Positions 44,930 to 57,480 of a stretch of 64,000 nt of DNA are shown here, piece after piece. The stretch is from Aspidiotus rigidus. Lineage: Eukaryota > Arthropoda > Insecta > Hemiptera > Diaspididae. The stretch is from contig JAVHKY010000010.1 in assembly GCA_035079385.1 (NCBI GenBank), positions 4,154,001 through 4,218,000 on the forward strand, read 5' to 3'. The position numbers and the translations under genes were made by a program. Each line of letters begins with the position of its first letter. The stretch's first letter is position 1. Below the pieces are notes generated by a model. That model did no database searches, was not told the origin of the DNA, and saw nothing but the letters and a program-made list of their open reading frames with translations.

Positions 44930-47900
44930 ATGCATGTCAAGTGGTTACCTGACGGAGATGGTTCAGAAAATAATTTATTGAGCCAACAACAATCGCAATC
45001 GCAACAAATACAACAGAACCAGCAACAGCTGCAACCGGCTAATCAACATCAACCTTTGATACCGAATGGACACATATTCCCTCACATGTCGCAGATGCCC
45101 CCTACACATTTTGCTTCTCAGGTATTACTTTTGATAGATACAGGTGAATAGTGATTCAGAAATGAAATGGCTCACTTCTACTCATCTGGAGCGAACTTTT
45201 TCTGGAAGATTTCGAGAAAAGGATCGTCTCCGTACATGAAAAGAGAAACCAGAGTTTTATCATCACTTACTTTTCTTTTCCAGGAAACACTTACCTGAAA
45301 ATCATATTAAACTTTTTGCCTTATTCTTTTGATTCTAGCAACAAGCTAACAACGGTGAGGGAATGTACAGACCGATGCAACCCCAAGTAAATCGTAGCCA
45401 AGATGATGCTATGGTTAGTTATATTTTCCAACGTACTCCGTCAGATCCTGCAGATATTGCAGTATCACAGCAACCGCAGCAACTGGCTGCGCCACAACAA
45501 CCGCCGCCGCATTTGTCACAACAAGCTCCTCAAGCAGTCCCGCTTTCCCATCTGCAGGGGAAATTTCAACAACTACGTTGGCCTCCAAACAGTGACCAGA
45601 TCCCTGATTTTGTAAGTTGAATGTGTCATATGCAGCATGAAAATTTTCATGAATCAACTTCATCTTTGAATCCCTCTTGAAAATTTCTGATTCTAAATTT
45701 TGATATCGCTCTTCTCCGAGGTCTTTCTCTTCAAGTGCTATGTTCCTATTTCAATTCAGGCTCTCCAGTCCCTGTTCCTCTCCACTCTTACACATCCTTA
45801 CTTTCGAATTATTATTTGTTGACGATGAGAAAATAGGAGAAGTAAGAGAATTGGAGGAAGGTAGGAAATGAAAGAGTGGTGATTCGAGCTCGAAGATCTG
45901 ATTAAGATCGAAGAAGTAAATGTTAGGAGTGTAGGCAAAAATATTTGACCTGAGAAATTTTAAAAATAATTTGAAAAAGAATAAAGATCGATGAGAGACT
46001 GGAATGTAAAAAAGAAGTGAGACAATAAAATGGAAACTGGAAATCGGGGTCTATTTTCTTTGACTAAAATCTTGAAAACCGGATAAGAGGATACAATTTG
46101 AAAAGTTCGTGACGGAGCTTGAATGGAGAGCGGTGTCAAGAGACCGTTGTACTAATGATTAGGAATTGAATGCTGCGTACTGACGAAAGTACGTACTTCG
46201 TTCGGAATGATTCTTTGAAACTTTCTTCTTCATCAATTTCATTTATGGTTTCATTTTCCAATAATATTCTGTTCTTTACCCTATTCGCTTTCTTCGTGTT
46301 TGGTTCTTCTTCTCTGTCTTGTCCTCACTGGTCTCATACACCTTAAACTTTTGAATGGTCTATCTTTCATTTTCTTTTAAAATCCGAAACTGTTATGAGC
46401 TGTCTCTCTCATAATATGTTTTATCACTGTACTGTAGTACATTCAAGTCTTTCATTTTTATTTTATTCTTCGTTTGTAGACCTGTGCATGTGTACTGGAA
46501 CTCGGAAAAATGGAAGCTCTCTCATGGAGCCTCTTTGCCTATTGGCCCCCAATATTTTGTTATTTATCGTTAATAAGATAGTGGCAAACATTGGTATGCC
46601 TTTGAAAGGAAAAGATGTAATTCTAGTTCATCCCTTTTGTGTTGTAAATTTATTCTTAGTACCAATTCAGATAAAAACTGATAATTATGTAATGGCGCGA
46701 TAAAGTTTAGGTCAAGTTCTTTGTAGAAAATTTATTAGCTTAAAAATTGCATTCTTTACATGACTAACATCATACGTTTCTTTTAGTAGTAGAGTTTTTT
46801 TAATAGTCTAGCTCTGACAAGTTGCAGAACACTTCCGCTAGGCGTCACCTGCCTTACTCCCAAGCCTCAATTGAATTGTAAAGACCTATCGTTACGATTC
46901 TCCTTTATTGTCACGTGATTTTTTTCATTGCTCCAAACCTTTCCGTATATATAGCTCGTATATTCCAAATCAGCTGGATTCCACTCTGTCGAACGTCTTA
47001 TTCTGAGAGAATGAGACGTGTCCTAAGTTAGAATCATTGAGCTTACAAGTTTTTTTTTTTTTTTTGGGGGGGGGGGGGGATTGTAGGAATTCTTTCTTCA
47101 TCACCTCTGTTTTTTCTATATCTCCTAATTGTGTTTCTTCATTGTATTTGTCTCATTTCTTTTATCGGCTTTATTAGAACTTAGTTTTTTTGTGTGTGTT
47201 GATTCTAAGCTGAAAACTATTCCGGGAGTGATGCCCTCGGTTGTTCTTTTTTAGTGAAATAAATAACCGAATCTAAGAATTCGTTCTAGATTGATGCAAA
47301 ATGACAATTTGCGTCTGGTAGTGCGAGTTCATAATTGTTTACACAGTATTAGAACTCGTGCGGAGAAAGAATTGAAAATATATTTTACATTATTTTTCGT
47401 CTCTTTTGACCCTCTTTTTTAACTCCAGAATTCGTATCGCACTCGACTCAAATGACCTTTACCCACTTTAGAGACTTGGGAAAAATTTGAGATCTGCCAC
47501 CTGTACATATAAGTACTACGATCTAGTGGCTAATGCCTTTTATTTCTGTGTTCCTCCCCAATAACCTGAACCCACCCGTGGGACGTGGAATTTCGAGGTT
47601 TAGTGCGTGTAATTTCTCTTCCTAATGAAGACCTAGTGAGCAGCGAGTTTGTCTGTTGGCACCTTCAACTTCTTTGAAGAATGTCGACCTTTGATTTAAA
47701 TGTATAGACTTGAAAAAATTAAAAATCTAGGAAATTGGGACAGAGAAAGACTCCGCGAACAGAAAACTAAGTAATTTTCTATCAGCCATCGGAACTATTG
47801 TTCCAGATTGCTGTTAAAAGTATATCCAGTTTGAAATTGTAACATGACCTTCAGTTTTTGTAACTTTCTCAGGTTTAAAAATTCAGAAACCATTGACATG

Positions 47901-48356
47901 AAAAGAAATTAATTGTGAGGGACAACCACTTTTTGCTGAGTTTTTGTTACGTTTTTTATTGGTTTTGTTTTTCTCCAGGCCCATTCCTGAATCTCGTGTT
48001 TGCGACCTCTTTGTCAGAATTATCATGTTCTTCAAGCCCCTGTTTTATTTTACTCTTCGTCTTTGTTTCGTTGTGTTCCTCACTGACTTTTTTGTCATCT
48101 TGAAAATATTTGCAAAAATATTACAGAGCCCATTTTTTAAAAATTTTTTGGTAAATTAAATCTAATCCGAGCATTTTTGCCAAATTTACAGACCAGAAAT
48201 GATCCACAACAGTTGATGTACGAAGCTCAACTCAACGGACCTACCAGAATGTTCCATAGCGCTGGACCTCCTCCGCCGCAGATGCCGCAAGGGCATCCTC
48301 CCCCTCCAATGGCCGTGATGCAACAACATCTGGATTTACAACAAAGATCGCAGCAG
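44930..48356 (+). CDS. pum: Pumilio-family RNA-binding repressor, N-terminal 210 aa (3' truncated by window)
   Basis: Pumilio binds UGUANAUA motifs in mRNA 3' UTRs and recruits repressors and deadenylases. Coding exons here: 44930-45121 (exon from 44887 after TTGTATTTCAG), 45339-45611, 48192-48356; each is phase 0 (64+91+55 codons). The diagnostic match is NRSQDDAMVSYIFQR at residues 82-96, the conserved N-terminal block of animal Pumilio (RSQDDAMV-Y-FQR), followed by QLRWPP like the RWP-x-GD block. The flanks are Q/P-rich low-complexity, as in insect Pumilio. The Puf repeats are not in this window, so the next intron exceeds 15.6 kb. The start ATG is the first after an in-frame-stop-containing leader; upstream coding exons are not excluded. 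Confidence 0.8.
47050..47079 (+). repeat. T16-G14 homopolymer junction
   Basis: A run of 16 T is followed directly by 14 G in Pumilio intron 2. The same arrangement occurs at 28450-28473 (T11G13) and 61939-61961. Confidence 0.8.
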
Positions 48357-48858
48357 GTAACTTGAATATTATCTCATATATCTTCACGAAAAAAGAAATT
48401 TATGTGCAGAAAGACGAATCGGAAATGAAGTTCTGTCAAAATTTACTCTTTTCTTGTAGTGTCCTTGATATAAAAATGTCGTATTTGTTTGGGGTCGGAG
48501 AGTAATTCAGTAAGGGTTGAAGCTCGTTAAAACTTGTGATTTTTTTTTTGATTGTTCTACGTAATCTCGATCAAGGGAGGAGGAGGGAGTTTGGCTTGGA
48601 AGTTGAAGTCTCTGTTCGACTGTTGAAAAGAAAAGTATCAGACGTGAATATGATTGTCCCAATTATGATGGCTGAAGAATAATTGTATAGGGTAGTTTCA
48701 TGTTTCTCCATGTTGATAGTTGTTAACGTGGGCTCTAAATTTCGAAGTCTGTATCGTCAAATTACTCGATGATTCTCACACCGTCAGTTGATTGAAGTTT
48801 ATTCTATCGTCTCAAAGTTGAATTGTGACTTTGAAATGCTTGACTAATAAATAAATGA

Positions 48859-49026
48859 TTATAATCATAAATGTTTTTATAAATCGCACAATTCTGAATT
48901 TATTTTCTCAGGACCTCTTAGTTCATGTACTTCACTCTCCTGATGATGGCTATTTAGTCGAATGTTCTTGAGAAAATACATAATTTTAAAATTGTGCGGT
49001 TTGTAAAAAAATCTATAATAATTATA
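48859..49026. repeat. 168-bp hairpin element in Pumilio intron
   Basis: AAATCGCACAATT and TATTTTCTCAGGAC on the left mirror GTTCTTGAGAAAATA and AATTGTGCGGTTT on the right, and the outer AT-rich arms also pair. Near the apex the plus strand has CTGATGA, a 5-bp hairpin GGCTA/TAGTC, then GAATG. This resembles the 3' motif of the Penelope copies in the E2F intron. Confidence 0.55.
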
Positions 49027-50689
49027 TTTATTTATTCAATTTTTCGTGTTAATCAAAGTTTGAGCGAATGAATTTTTCGCGTATTTTATTCATCAAAAAT
49101 ATTTCAATCCGTAATTAAATGAGTTTCTAAGTGGTTAAGATTCACACGCATAGATTTAATCGTTGGAATCAAAAAAAGTGATAAGGATTCGAGTTGCATT
49201 TTTGTCTCTCGGGAGTTTTCATTGTTGGTATCTCGTTGACCGCGCTAAATTAGAAATAAAAAGGAACTGATTTTACTGAGTACCTGAACAACAAGACAGT
49301 GGGAGAAAAAATCGTTCTACGAGTACATATTTGAAAAATGAATGCACGAATCTCGGTGAATGTTCTGGCGTCTTTTATGTCGCTTGTACTCGTTTATTAT
49401 TTTACGAGAGTTCCTAATTGTATACGAATACATTCGCATTCTTATCGATCATGGGTGGATGAAGAGAAAGAGAGTCTCATCCTGACAGTATTCTTGGTTG
49501 TTTTCTCTCTGTGTGCTAAAAATAGGAAAACAGAAAAGATGAATCTACGCTAGGATATGGTGTGTGTCGTGAATTTTCGAGAGCCTGCGAGACGGAATGA
49601 TACACGGTCAGTCCTCCGCATCCTATGTAGTAACCTGCTCAGAAAACCATTGCACGATGTCAAGTGTTGATATTTCTGTTCAAGGTAATCTTGCAGTGGA
49701 AAAAAGTCTCTCTTCGTATAAGTTGTAGAATTCGATAAATGTGCACAACTTGCGTGCATTCGGTTTTCCATTCTTAATTGTATCGAGTAAATAGAACTTG
49801 CTCGTGGTTTAATAGACGTGGAGACTGACTGAGACGAGACGCGGAGTATAGAATGAAATGCGGAATAATATTGTACGATATAATTTCTATCGATTATGCA
49901 CTCGAATTAATTCAGAAAAATCGTACTGCATATTGAAAGAAGAAAAAAAAATGCTACTAGTCACAGTTGACTCGAATATCATTTGCTTTCTTCCTGTTTC
50001 AATTGTCGTTGATTAAGAAAAATTGTTGGAAAAAATCTTCGTGATGTAGATTTGATGACCCTGGTTTCATCATTCTGCTTCAACTTGTAAAAATTCTTCG
50101 TCATTTTGTTGATTGAGGGTTGTGGTTAAAAACTTGGAACTTCTGTAGTCGTCGTTTGGGGTTGAAAACCTGATTGAGCAACTGACCGAATTGTTTTTCT
50201 CTCTCTTGATCGTTATTTCCAGTTGTTAAAATTTTATATTTATTCTCGTGAAAATTTACTTGACTTATTGAATTAAGATTCAACATTTATTCCGGAAGAA
50301 GAGTTCTTATCCGCATTGAATTCAAAATTTCTTCTAACATCCTTTTCAGTAAAAGAAGTTTTTTTTCATCTATGCTCGAAAATCTTATTGGTTTCTTTTT
50401 CAAACATCAAAGCTGATGATCGTAGTAACCTCTTAAATGGAGGATGTATTCAACTAATTGGAGACAACGGGAAGGAAGATGATAAATTTTTGTATATACC
50501 AGGAAGTGGACTTGTAGAAATTTCAGCCATTTGGAACATGGGAAATGACTGGAGCTATTTCGACCTTTTTTCGTATTGGAATTTGATATTTCTTGTTATT
50601 CTTCTTGTGTTCGGGGGAAAAAAGTGTCCTCATTTCCTCCTCCTCCTTCAGAGAAGGTGGACTAAGAAAAATTCTGACGATTCAGTGAT
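49027..50689. other. Pumilio intron 3, nothing recognised
   Basis: No domain, RNA gene or clear repeat was found. The frame at 50316-50813 starts in ordinary sequence and ends in family C repeats, so it is not a gene. Confidence 0.35.
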
Positions 50690-51230
50690 GTACGTGTATG
50701 ATAGGGGAGGGGGAGAAGAGCGATTTAGAAAATCTTCTACCACCATCAAGCTGTATGTGAGAGAAGGTGGACTTTTGAAAAATATGTATATTAGGAGGAG
50801 GGTAAAGAAATAAATTTAAATTAATTAATTTATCAATTTAATTAACTTAATTTATAAAATAAATAATTTACCTCAATAAATTTTCTTTATTGAATTATTA
50901 TTTACTTAAATAATTCTATAAATAAAGTTTTAATAATATTTTTAAATAAATTGAATAAATTAGTACAAAATAATATAAAAAAACTTATTATTAAAATTAA
51001 ATAAAATAATCAATTAATAATCTTATAAAAATTACTATTTATAATAATAATTATAATTAAAATTAATAAAATCAACAAATAAAATAATAAAGAAATTGAA
51101 TCAAAATAAAAAATCGAATTAATAAGTTGGAAAAATTCTGACTTTCAATCCATATTTTTTATGAAAAGAGAGGGTTTTTGAAAAATTCTGATCATCGAGC
51201 ATTAAGGATCAGGAGGGAGACTTGGAAAAC
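50690..51230 (+). repeat. Family C units split by an AT-only island
   Basis: Family C units (GTATGATAGGGGAGGG; AAGTTGGAAAAATTCTGAC) lie on both sides of 50808-51115, which is about 300 bp with almost no G or C (AATTAATTTA-type words). The island looks like an expanded or inserted AT satellite; a mitochondrial insertion was not demonstrable. Confidence 0.6.
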
Positions 51231-53790
51231 TCGGAATTCTGTTCCTATAGCGCCTTCCATTGAACTTCTGCAGATCGAAAAAATTCGTTCGAAAATGGTG
51301 TGTTGAGAAACTTTTTTGCGAAGTCATTCCTTACAAGGATTACCCACGCACGTTCGACAAGCGTCGCGTAGTGACCGCTGGTGTACCGAACCTTGCAGGG
51401 TATTTGGGAAGTGTATAAATTAATATGCAACTTAGGGGGGACCATCCAACGAGCGAAGCACACGCTGAATGAAAGTGACTAGGCTGCAAGCTTTTCAGTC
51501 GTCATTTGATTTCTTCCTTCAGAAAATCTAGAGAAAATTAGAAGACGAAGTGTATACAATTTCGACTCAGGGGCATACAAGTACACGAACATTTATAATT
51601 AAAGACGAATCGGAGGGATGAAGAAAGCCGAAAACTAGCCTCTTAATTCATCTTGCATATGATTTCCTCAAGCACGATCGTGTTTTACCGAAAGAGCGTG
51701 CAGGTATGAAAAATGTGCGGAATTTACCAAAAATTACGGGCATTTTTTGAAAAAATGAGTTTATTTGACGTTACAAGTAAAGGAAGAATAACGTATTTTT
51801 ATTTTCGCATTTCAGTCCTGTGAAAATACGTTGTGAGTTATTAGATTACAAATTCAACAAGGTAGCTATGACAAATACTTAATTTGGATGTGATGTATTG
51901 TTGTTCAACCGTAATATATTCGAGTTCAAGGGTGCAGAAAAACCATTGTTAGTTATGAGGTCTCTCTTCCAATATCATTTTATAAATTTGTATCTCATCC
52001 AAAATAAGTGGTTTGTACTGCTGAAATTGGGAGACGATGAACTTGAAAAAAACTTTCTCTCGCGTGGTCACAAGCCAAGCCGCTGAACGCACGCTGCCCT
52101 TGCCTCCTCTTCTGTTTGTTTGGACTCGTGAAAATTGATGGAATGTTGATCGCGCCTCTCGATAGTCTCATGTCGTTGACGATATTAGGATCGTCTTCGT
52201 TTTTGTTATTCGATAACATTGAATTACAAAATAATTATCTGCTCGTTAGTCTTTTAACGTGTCAAACTTGCGGACATCGTGTATGAGGCTACTGCGTCTC
52301 TTATATACGTGGTATTTATTATATTTTATAGATGTACGAGATTAAGAAAGGAGGAGGTGACGAAGTTGTAGGGAGTTCTAGAGCGAGAAAGAGAGAGATA
52401 GACAGACGAGAAAATGAAGATTGCGTCTGTTTTACGGTAATAATAATCAAAGAACGTTGTGTTACGTCGGTGTTAAGGTCATTGCCTGCTTCAAGTCCAC
52501 GCTGCACCATCAATGTTTAGAGAAAGAGCAATGTTGCCAATGTTCCGGTATTGCTTGGCGTATATTAGTATCAGACAAAATCTCGAATCAAATGAAGGCG
52601 CTTACTTCTTCTAATTTAGAATTTACTTTCGGAAAAAGGGACTGCTTGTGGGTTGTTGTGCGATCATGTAGGAAAAAAAAAAAAAATGATTCCACGCGCG
52701 AGCAGAGGAGCGTACGTCGAGTCATCGGCATTTGCGAATGTCAACTTCTAGCCTTCGCGGATCTTTTGCAGTGGTCGGAAATTTTTCGACTATCGCCTTT
52801 TTCTGTCGTTTACCCGAGTAATGTTCAACTGGTTATCCGTTTTTTTTTCTCTCTCCTATTACCATCATCGTTTTCTTGCGACCCGATATGTGCAAGATAT
52901 ACAGCGTGAATTAATGTATTCATTCTTCTTGCCCCTTCTGTTGCACGCGGCCGATAAATGCGAATATTGCCCTCGTGTGTACGTGATGTTCGGAACCGGT
53001 TAATTTATGGTCGCGGGAAAAACAAACGAGGTTCCCTGTGTGGCTAGAGATGGAAAAATTTTTTACACGTATATAGATGTACAGTATAGGTGTATTGTAT
53101 GCGTTGTATAGAAAAAAGTTCTGATTCAAAACACGGATCACTCATCGTCTTCGATTCTTTAGTCTCAGTGAATGTAAGAGCTGAAGTTTGGTACGCATAT
53201 CGTTAAAAAATGATGTGCTCGGTGGGGAAAATAATTTGAATTTTGCTCTTGTTCCCTGTTGGACTACCATTCTGCCTTTAATAAACTGGAAACCGATCAT
53301 ATGAACGTGAATCGATGGTACAGAATATGAACAGGCATTGAAGTCACTCATGTCTGCACCAGTGGAGTTGGTATTGTTTGCTGGCGGTCGAAACTCAAGT
53401 GCTTCCCTTCTAGTTCGTGATTCCCAACAAGACAGTTCGGCTTGTTCGCGACGCTCTGCCAGATCGTGATCTAATCGGATCTAGCGAAGGCACGGTGATA
53501 GAGATACAGTTGCACTTGTTGGGACTGTGGGAATGTTTTGAAAGAGTTATTCAAGTCGTGGAAGTTTTCATGTTAATTGAACGAATGATGGAAATTCTTG
53601 AACTTACTCTTCGTCGTATCATCTTAATTCAAATTTCCAGAAGCGAGTTTCAGAAAAAGTTAAGGTTTACCTCTCTCATGAATTGCTCGGTAAAGGTCGA
53701 ACTTTGGAATTCTCTTGACGTTGTCACGTAGTCACTATTATCGTGTTTTTATCCACTAAATATCTCAAACTGGTGTTTCATTGGGTATAT
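51231..53790. other. Pumilio intron 3, nothing recognised
   Basis: A purine-rich stretch (52340-52420) and short overlapping frames on both strands give no domain. No splice-bounded exon matching Pumilio was seen. Confidence 0.35.
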
Positions 53791-54590
53791 GATCGACTTG
53801 GTTAAAATGAAGTCATCGTAAAGTTCAGTTCGTCTTCAACAATTGAATGTCATGTTTTGGGTTCCATTGGGCACGCATCATACTCAGTCGCGATGACGTC
53901 TTTCTAGTGTCTGGCTCGTATAGGGTGAGATGTGCGGTTGAAATTGGTTAATCGCATTGGAAATGAGTTTCTGTTGAGTATTGTTGTGTATATGGTGTCC
54001 TTGATTAGAATGACGTCACCACAAAGTTTAACCTGTGCTCACTCTTTTCCTACCATTGAATGGAATGGATATCGTATATACACAATGTGATGTGCGATTG
54101 AAATCTGTTCTATTGCCTTGGGAATGAGTTCGTGTTGAGAATGATCAACTTCGTTGAAATGACGTCATTGCAAAGTTCAACTTGTATTCACTTTTTTCCT
54201 GCGATTGAATGTTATGTTTTTGGGTTATGTTGGATAAGTGCTGTATGTACTCAGTCGCGTCGAGGTCATTCTGGTATCCAGCTCGTGTAGCCGCAGGATG
54301 AGATGTGTAATTGAAATTTGTCCTATCCCATCGGATATGTGCCCATGTTGAATATTGCTGGGTATATGATCGACTTGGTTGGAATGACGTCATCACAAAG
54401 TTCAGTTTGTGCCAACCTTTTTCTTACGATTGAATGTAATGTTTTGGGGTTTTATTTGATGGTTACTGTGTGTACTTAGTCGCATTGTGATCATTCTGGT
54501 ATCTAGCTCATGAAGAATAAGATGTGAAATCGAAATTTGTTCTATGGAATTTGGGATCAGTTTGATTTGTATATTTTTGAAGAAGTACTG
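53791..54590 (+). repeat. Tandem array of four units, about 150-225 bp each
   Basis: Units begin at about 53791, 53995, 54143 and 54368 with GATCGACTTGGTT-like sequence, then AATGACGTCATCACAAAGTT, CGATTGAATGTTATGTTTTG, TCAGTCGCG, TGGTATCCAGCTCGT, GATGAGATGTG and TTGAAATTTGTCCTAT. The second unit lacks the middle part. Divergence between units is moderate. The palindromic CRE-like TGACGTCA recurs once per unit. Confidence 0.7.
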
Positions 54591-54719
54591 AAAAATATTG
54601 AGCATACTACATTGAAAATACCACACAGGTTCCAGTGTTGGGTCAGTTGAATATTGCCAACGATCCACGTTGACCAAAAATGGGCTTAAGTCGATCAAAA
54701 ATTTACTTGTCTCAAAGCC

Positions 54720-55620
54720 TTGGTAGAAATTGCGTTGATAAGTTGTTGAAATTGACCGTATATCAACGTCGGTATCAGGTCAATATGGAATGAACAGAAG
54801 AATAGATTTTATTTTGACTCGTTTGTTGTGTTGATTTTTCGACAACTTTTTTGAGCCTTCTACCGACCTTAAATCAACTGCTGTTTTGTGTCGATTTGTA
54901 GTCCTCTGGAAACGTATATGCTGGTCGACTTTGAATCGACCTCAAATCAACGTCGATCTGGAGTCGATGTGCTATCACACCCTAAAGCATTCTGTCTGTT
55001 TGGTAACAATGCTACTCGTAGATAGAATGCGTCGTAATAATCATACAACTTTTGCCATTTCTGAATAATAGATGCCAGATCTAACATAATTTGTGTCTGT
55101 CAGCATCCGAAATTGTGTCTCTGCCATCTAGCATAATTTTTAGCATTCAGTAAATTATCAGTGCCATCTAGCATAATTTTTAGCATCGTCAGTAAATTAT
55201 CACATTCTTTGCCATTTTGGCGTCGCTGAAAGAAGCACATGTTTTTCCGAGAAAGAAAAAAATGGTCAAGGAAAACAGTTCCGGAGCCGGTTTCTTGCGC
55301 TCAGGATTCTGTGGTATGATTGTATGAAAATTTAGCGTGATTCAATACTTGATCTAGCACATTCTCAAATTATCATGAATGGCAACACTGACCCAAAAAC
55401 CTAATTGTGCTTGACCAGGGTAGCAGTTGACATAAAAATGTGATACTGGGAGTCGACTCATTTTTATCCTCAATTTTAAAACTCTTGAATATTTTGCGCC
55501 TGAAATCTGCTCAATTGCACGTCGATTGCAAGTCCTATTCAGAACGAAATCGACGTTGATTTTCAGTCGAAATCATGAATACCAAGAACGGATAAAATTT
55601 CAACGTCGATGGGACAAAAT
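54720..55620. repeat. TCGACGTTGATTT-rich repeat region and a short tandem duplication
   Basis: Words such as ATCAACGTCGAT, CGACGTTGATTT and TCGACCTCAAATCAA recur in both orientations (54735-54970 and 55520-55620), suggesting ends of one element about 850 bp long. Inside, TGCCATCTAGCATAATTTTT plus AGTAAATTATCA is duplicated in tandem (55125-55202). Confidence 0.45.
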
Positions 55621-55729
55621 GAGCGGTTGATTTTGATAAGTTGGATGGACTCTTCAAAACTACGTTCCATCATATTATTAGGAACGTAACAGTAACAATC
55701 TTTTCTTTTATTCCAAAGTCTTGAAAGTT

Positions 55730-56202
55730 CAAGTCGAAGAAATAAAGCAAAATTTTTTAAAATAAAATAAGGTCAAAAACTGAATCAGCGTCCGAAAAGA
55801 ATTAAAATTAAAAATACAAAATAAACATTAAAAATTAAAGCGAACAGAAAAACAATACTTATAAAATAGGAAATTTGTCAGTAATTTAGATGTAAAATTT
55901 GTAATAATAGAAGTTGAAATCTACCGGGTTCGAGAAATACTCATCTTATCACCAGGATGAGAACAAGAATGAAAGATTGACGAAACGTGAGGTCAAGTGT
56001 CGATCGGTGAGTGATCGAGCATGAAACGAGTTGGAGGGTTTACAATAGCGGCCGATAAATTTGAGTCAACTTCTGTTTGAAATAATAAGTCGGTTTGGAG
56101 TTGACCTAGTTGCTTTTTAATATACATTTGATCCCTACATTCAAGCCCAAATTTCGGCTTGTTGATTGTAAAAATGTCCAAGAAAAGGAAATTCGGGGTC
56201 AC
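55730..56202 (-). mobile_element. Penelope-like element C-terminal and 3' relic
   Basis: On the minus strand 56202-55993 reads FLFLDIFTINKPKF and MYIKKQLGQLQTDLLFQTE, similar in pattern to the C-terminal part of Penelope proteins (EMLHIKxQxxGxNxQxDTE-like; family knowledge). It is followed by CCTGGTGATAAGATGAG, TCTCGAACCCGGTAGATTT and an A/T-rich tail like those of the E2F-intron copies. Moderate support only. Confidence 0.45.
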
Positions 56203-56644
56203 CCTGTTGCGCTGAATTCTAGTGCTTCAATAGAAGACACAAGATTTAGTCAAATATTTCTGATCATGTAGAAGAACACGTATTACTCTATTCAACCAAG
56301 TTTTTCCTGAGATCTCTTGGATTGTTTTTTGCGGGAAAACGACTACGTGATATTTTCTGAGACTTGCTTTCCTCTCCTGAGATTTGCCTCGACCTCCTCG
56401 CCCCTTTAAACACCTCAAGTAATTACTGGACGCTCCCGATATACAAGAAGAAGTATTTTTTATAAATGCAAGTTCTTATTCTCATTTTTGCGAGTTCGAA
56501 TTTATTTGGGAAGGGGGGAATAATGTGATACTTGACTCCGAAACGACTCAAATTAAGCAGTTGGATCAAAATGTTTTTGCAAAGCAAGGAGAAAGAACAT
56601 TTCTTGGACCAGAACATGAGAAGTTATCTGTCTAGGGACACCCG

Positions 56645-56915
56645 TTCTATAAGGATCTGAAAAATTGGTTTGTGGAGCATTGCATATCTAGTATCTCGAA
56701 GGGGCTATCTTTCAGGCTATGTACTCTTATCTTCGAGTTATGTATAATATGATACGAGGGGGACTAAGGATACCTTGGACATCCGTTCTCAGTCCCATGG
56801 TGTTTGGAACGTTGCATATGCGGTTCATTGAAAGGGCTGAGTCAATTGGTGTATGAAGCATTGCATATCTAGTTACTCGAAGGGGCTGGGCTATCTCTCA
56901 GGCTATACCTGGTGG
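56645..56915 (+). repeat. Family E repeat (GAAGCATTGCATATCTAG), doubled
   Basis: Two nested copies of the block GGAGCATTGCATATCTAG...CTCGAAGGGGCTATC lie here, with a TTCATTGAAAGGGCTGAG middle part. Another copy is at 58850-58955 and an inverted one at 5110-5215. Confidence 0.6.
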
Positions 56916-57339
56916 ACCAGAACAATGTTACCAGTTAGATGAGAGTTCGAGTTAAATTCACTTCAGCGCAAAACCGTGAAATGTTAGATGTATACTTTAA
57001 ATCTACAAAACTTGTATCTCAATTTTATCTTCGCAATTTGCGCGACCAATTTTCCAAAATTATCAAAAATTGAAAATTGTTTCAACTTCCATATTTTACT
57101 TGATTTGAAGGTGAAATTTAACGCTGATTCCGAAAAAAATACCTGAATAATCCCTTGAAGCTTGATAGTGAGAAAAGTTTGAATTTTGTTTTCTAGAAAT
57201 CTTGGCAAATTGGCCAATTTTTGGCACATTGTGATCCGCATAACTCGGCTCAAAAAAGTCGTGGGAAGTTGAGTAAGGGCGCAAATTGAAGATGAAATTT
57301 AGATACAAATTTCGTAGATTTTTTAAAGTGTACAACCCG

Positions 57340-57478
57340 GTGTACACCGAGCTATATTTGATAGGAGCGGGGCTTGGCAAATTTTCGAGCATCGAGCTTT
57401 GCCGGATGGCAGACGTTTTTCCCGAACCCCCCCCCATAAAATAGGTTCCCCATTGAAATTTTGACTCCCGAGGTATAA
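57340..57478 (+). repeat. Family C repeat unit beside the mariner
   Basis: GAGCTATATTTGATAGGAGC followed by GGGCTTGGCAAATTTTCGAG matches family C. The mariner at 57481 inserted into this repeat, since family C resumes at 58420 (TGATAGGAAGGAAAAGGACT). Confidence 0.6.
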
Positions 57479-57480
57479 TA

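Noticed and set aside
50316..50813. Plus-strand 165-codon frame
   Set aside because: Its last third is translated family C repeat; no domain in the rest.
53791..54590. CRISPR-like array
   Set aside because: Units are about 200 bp and diverged with no spacer pattern, in a eukaryotic intron.
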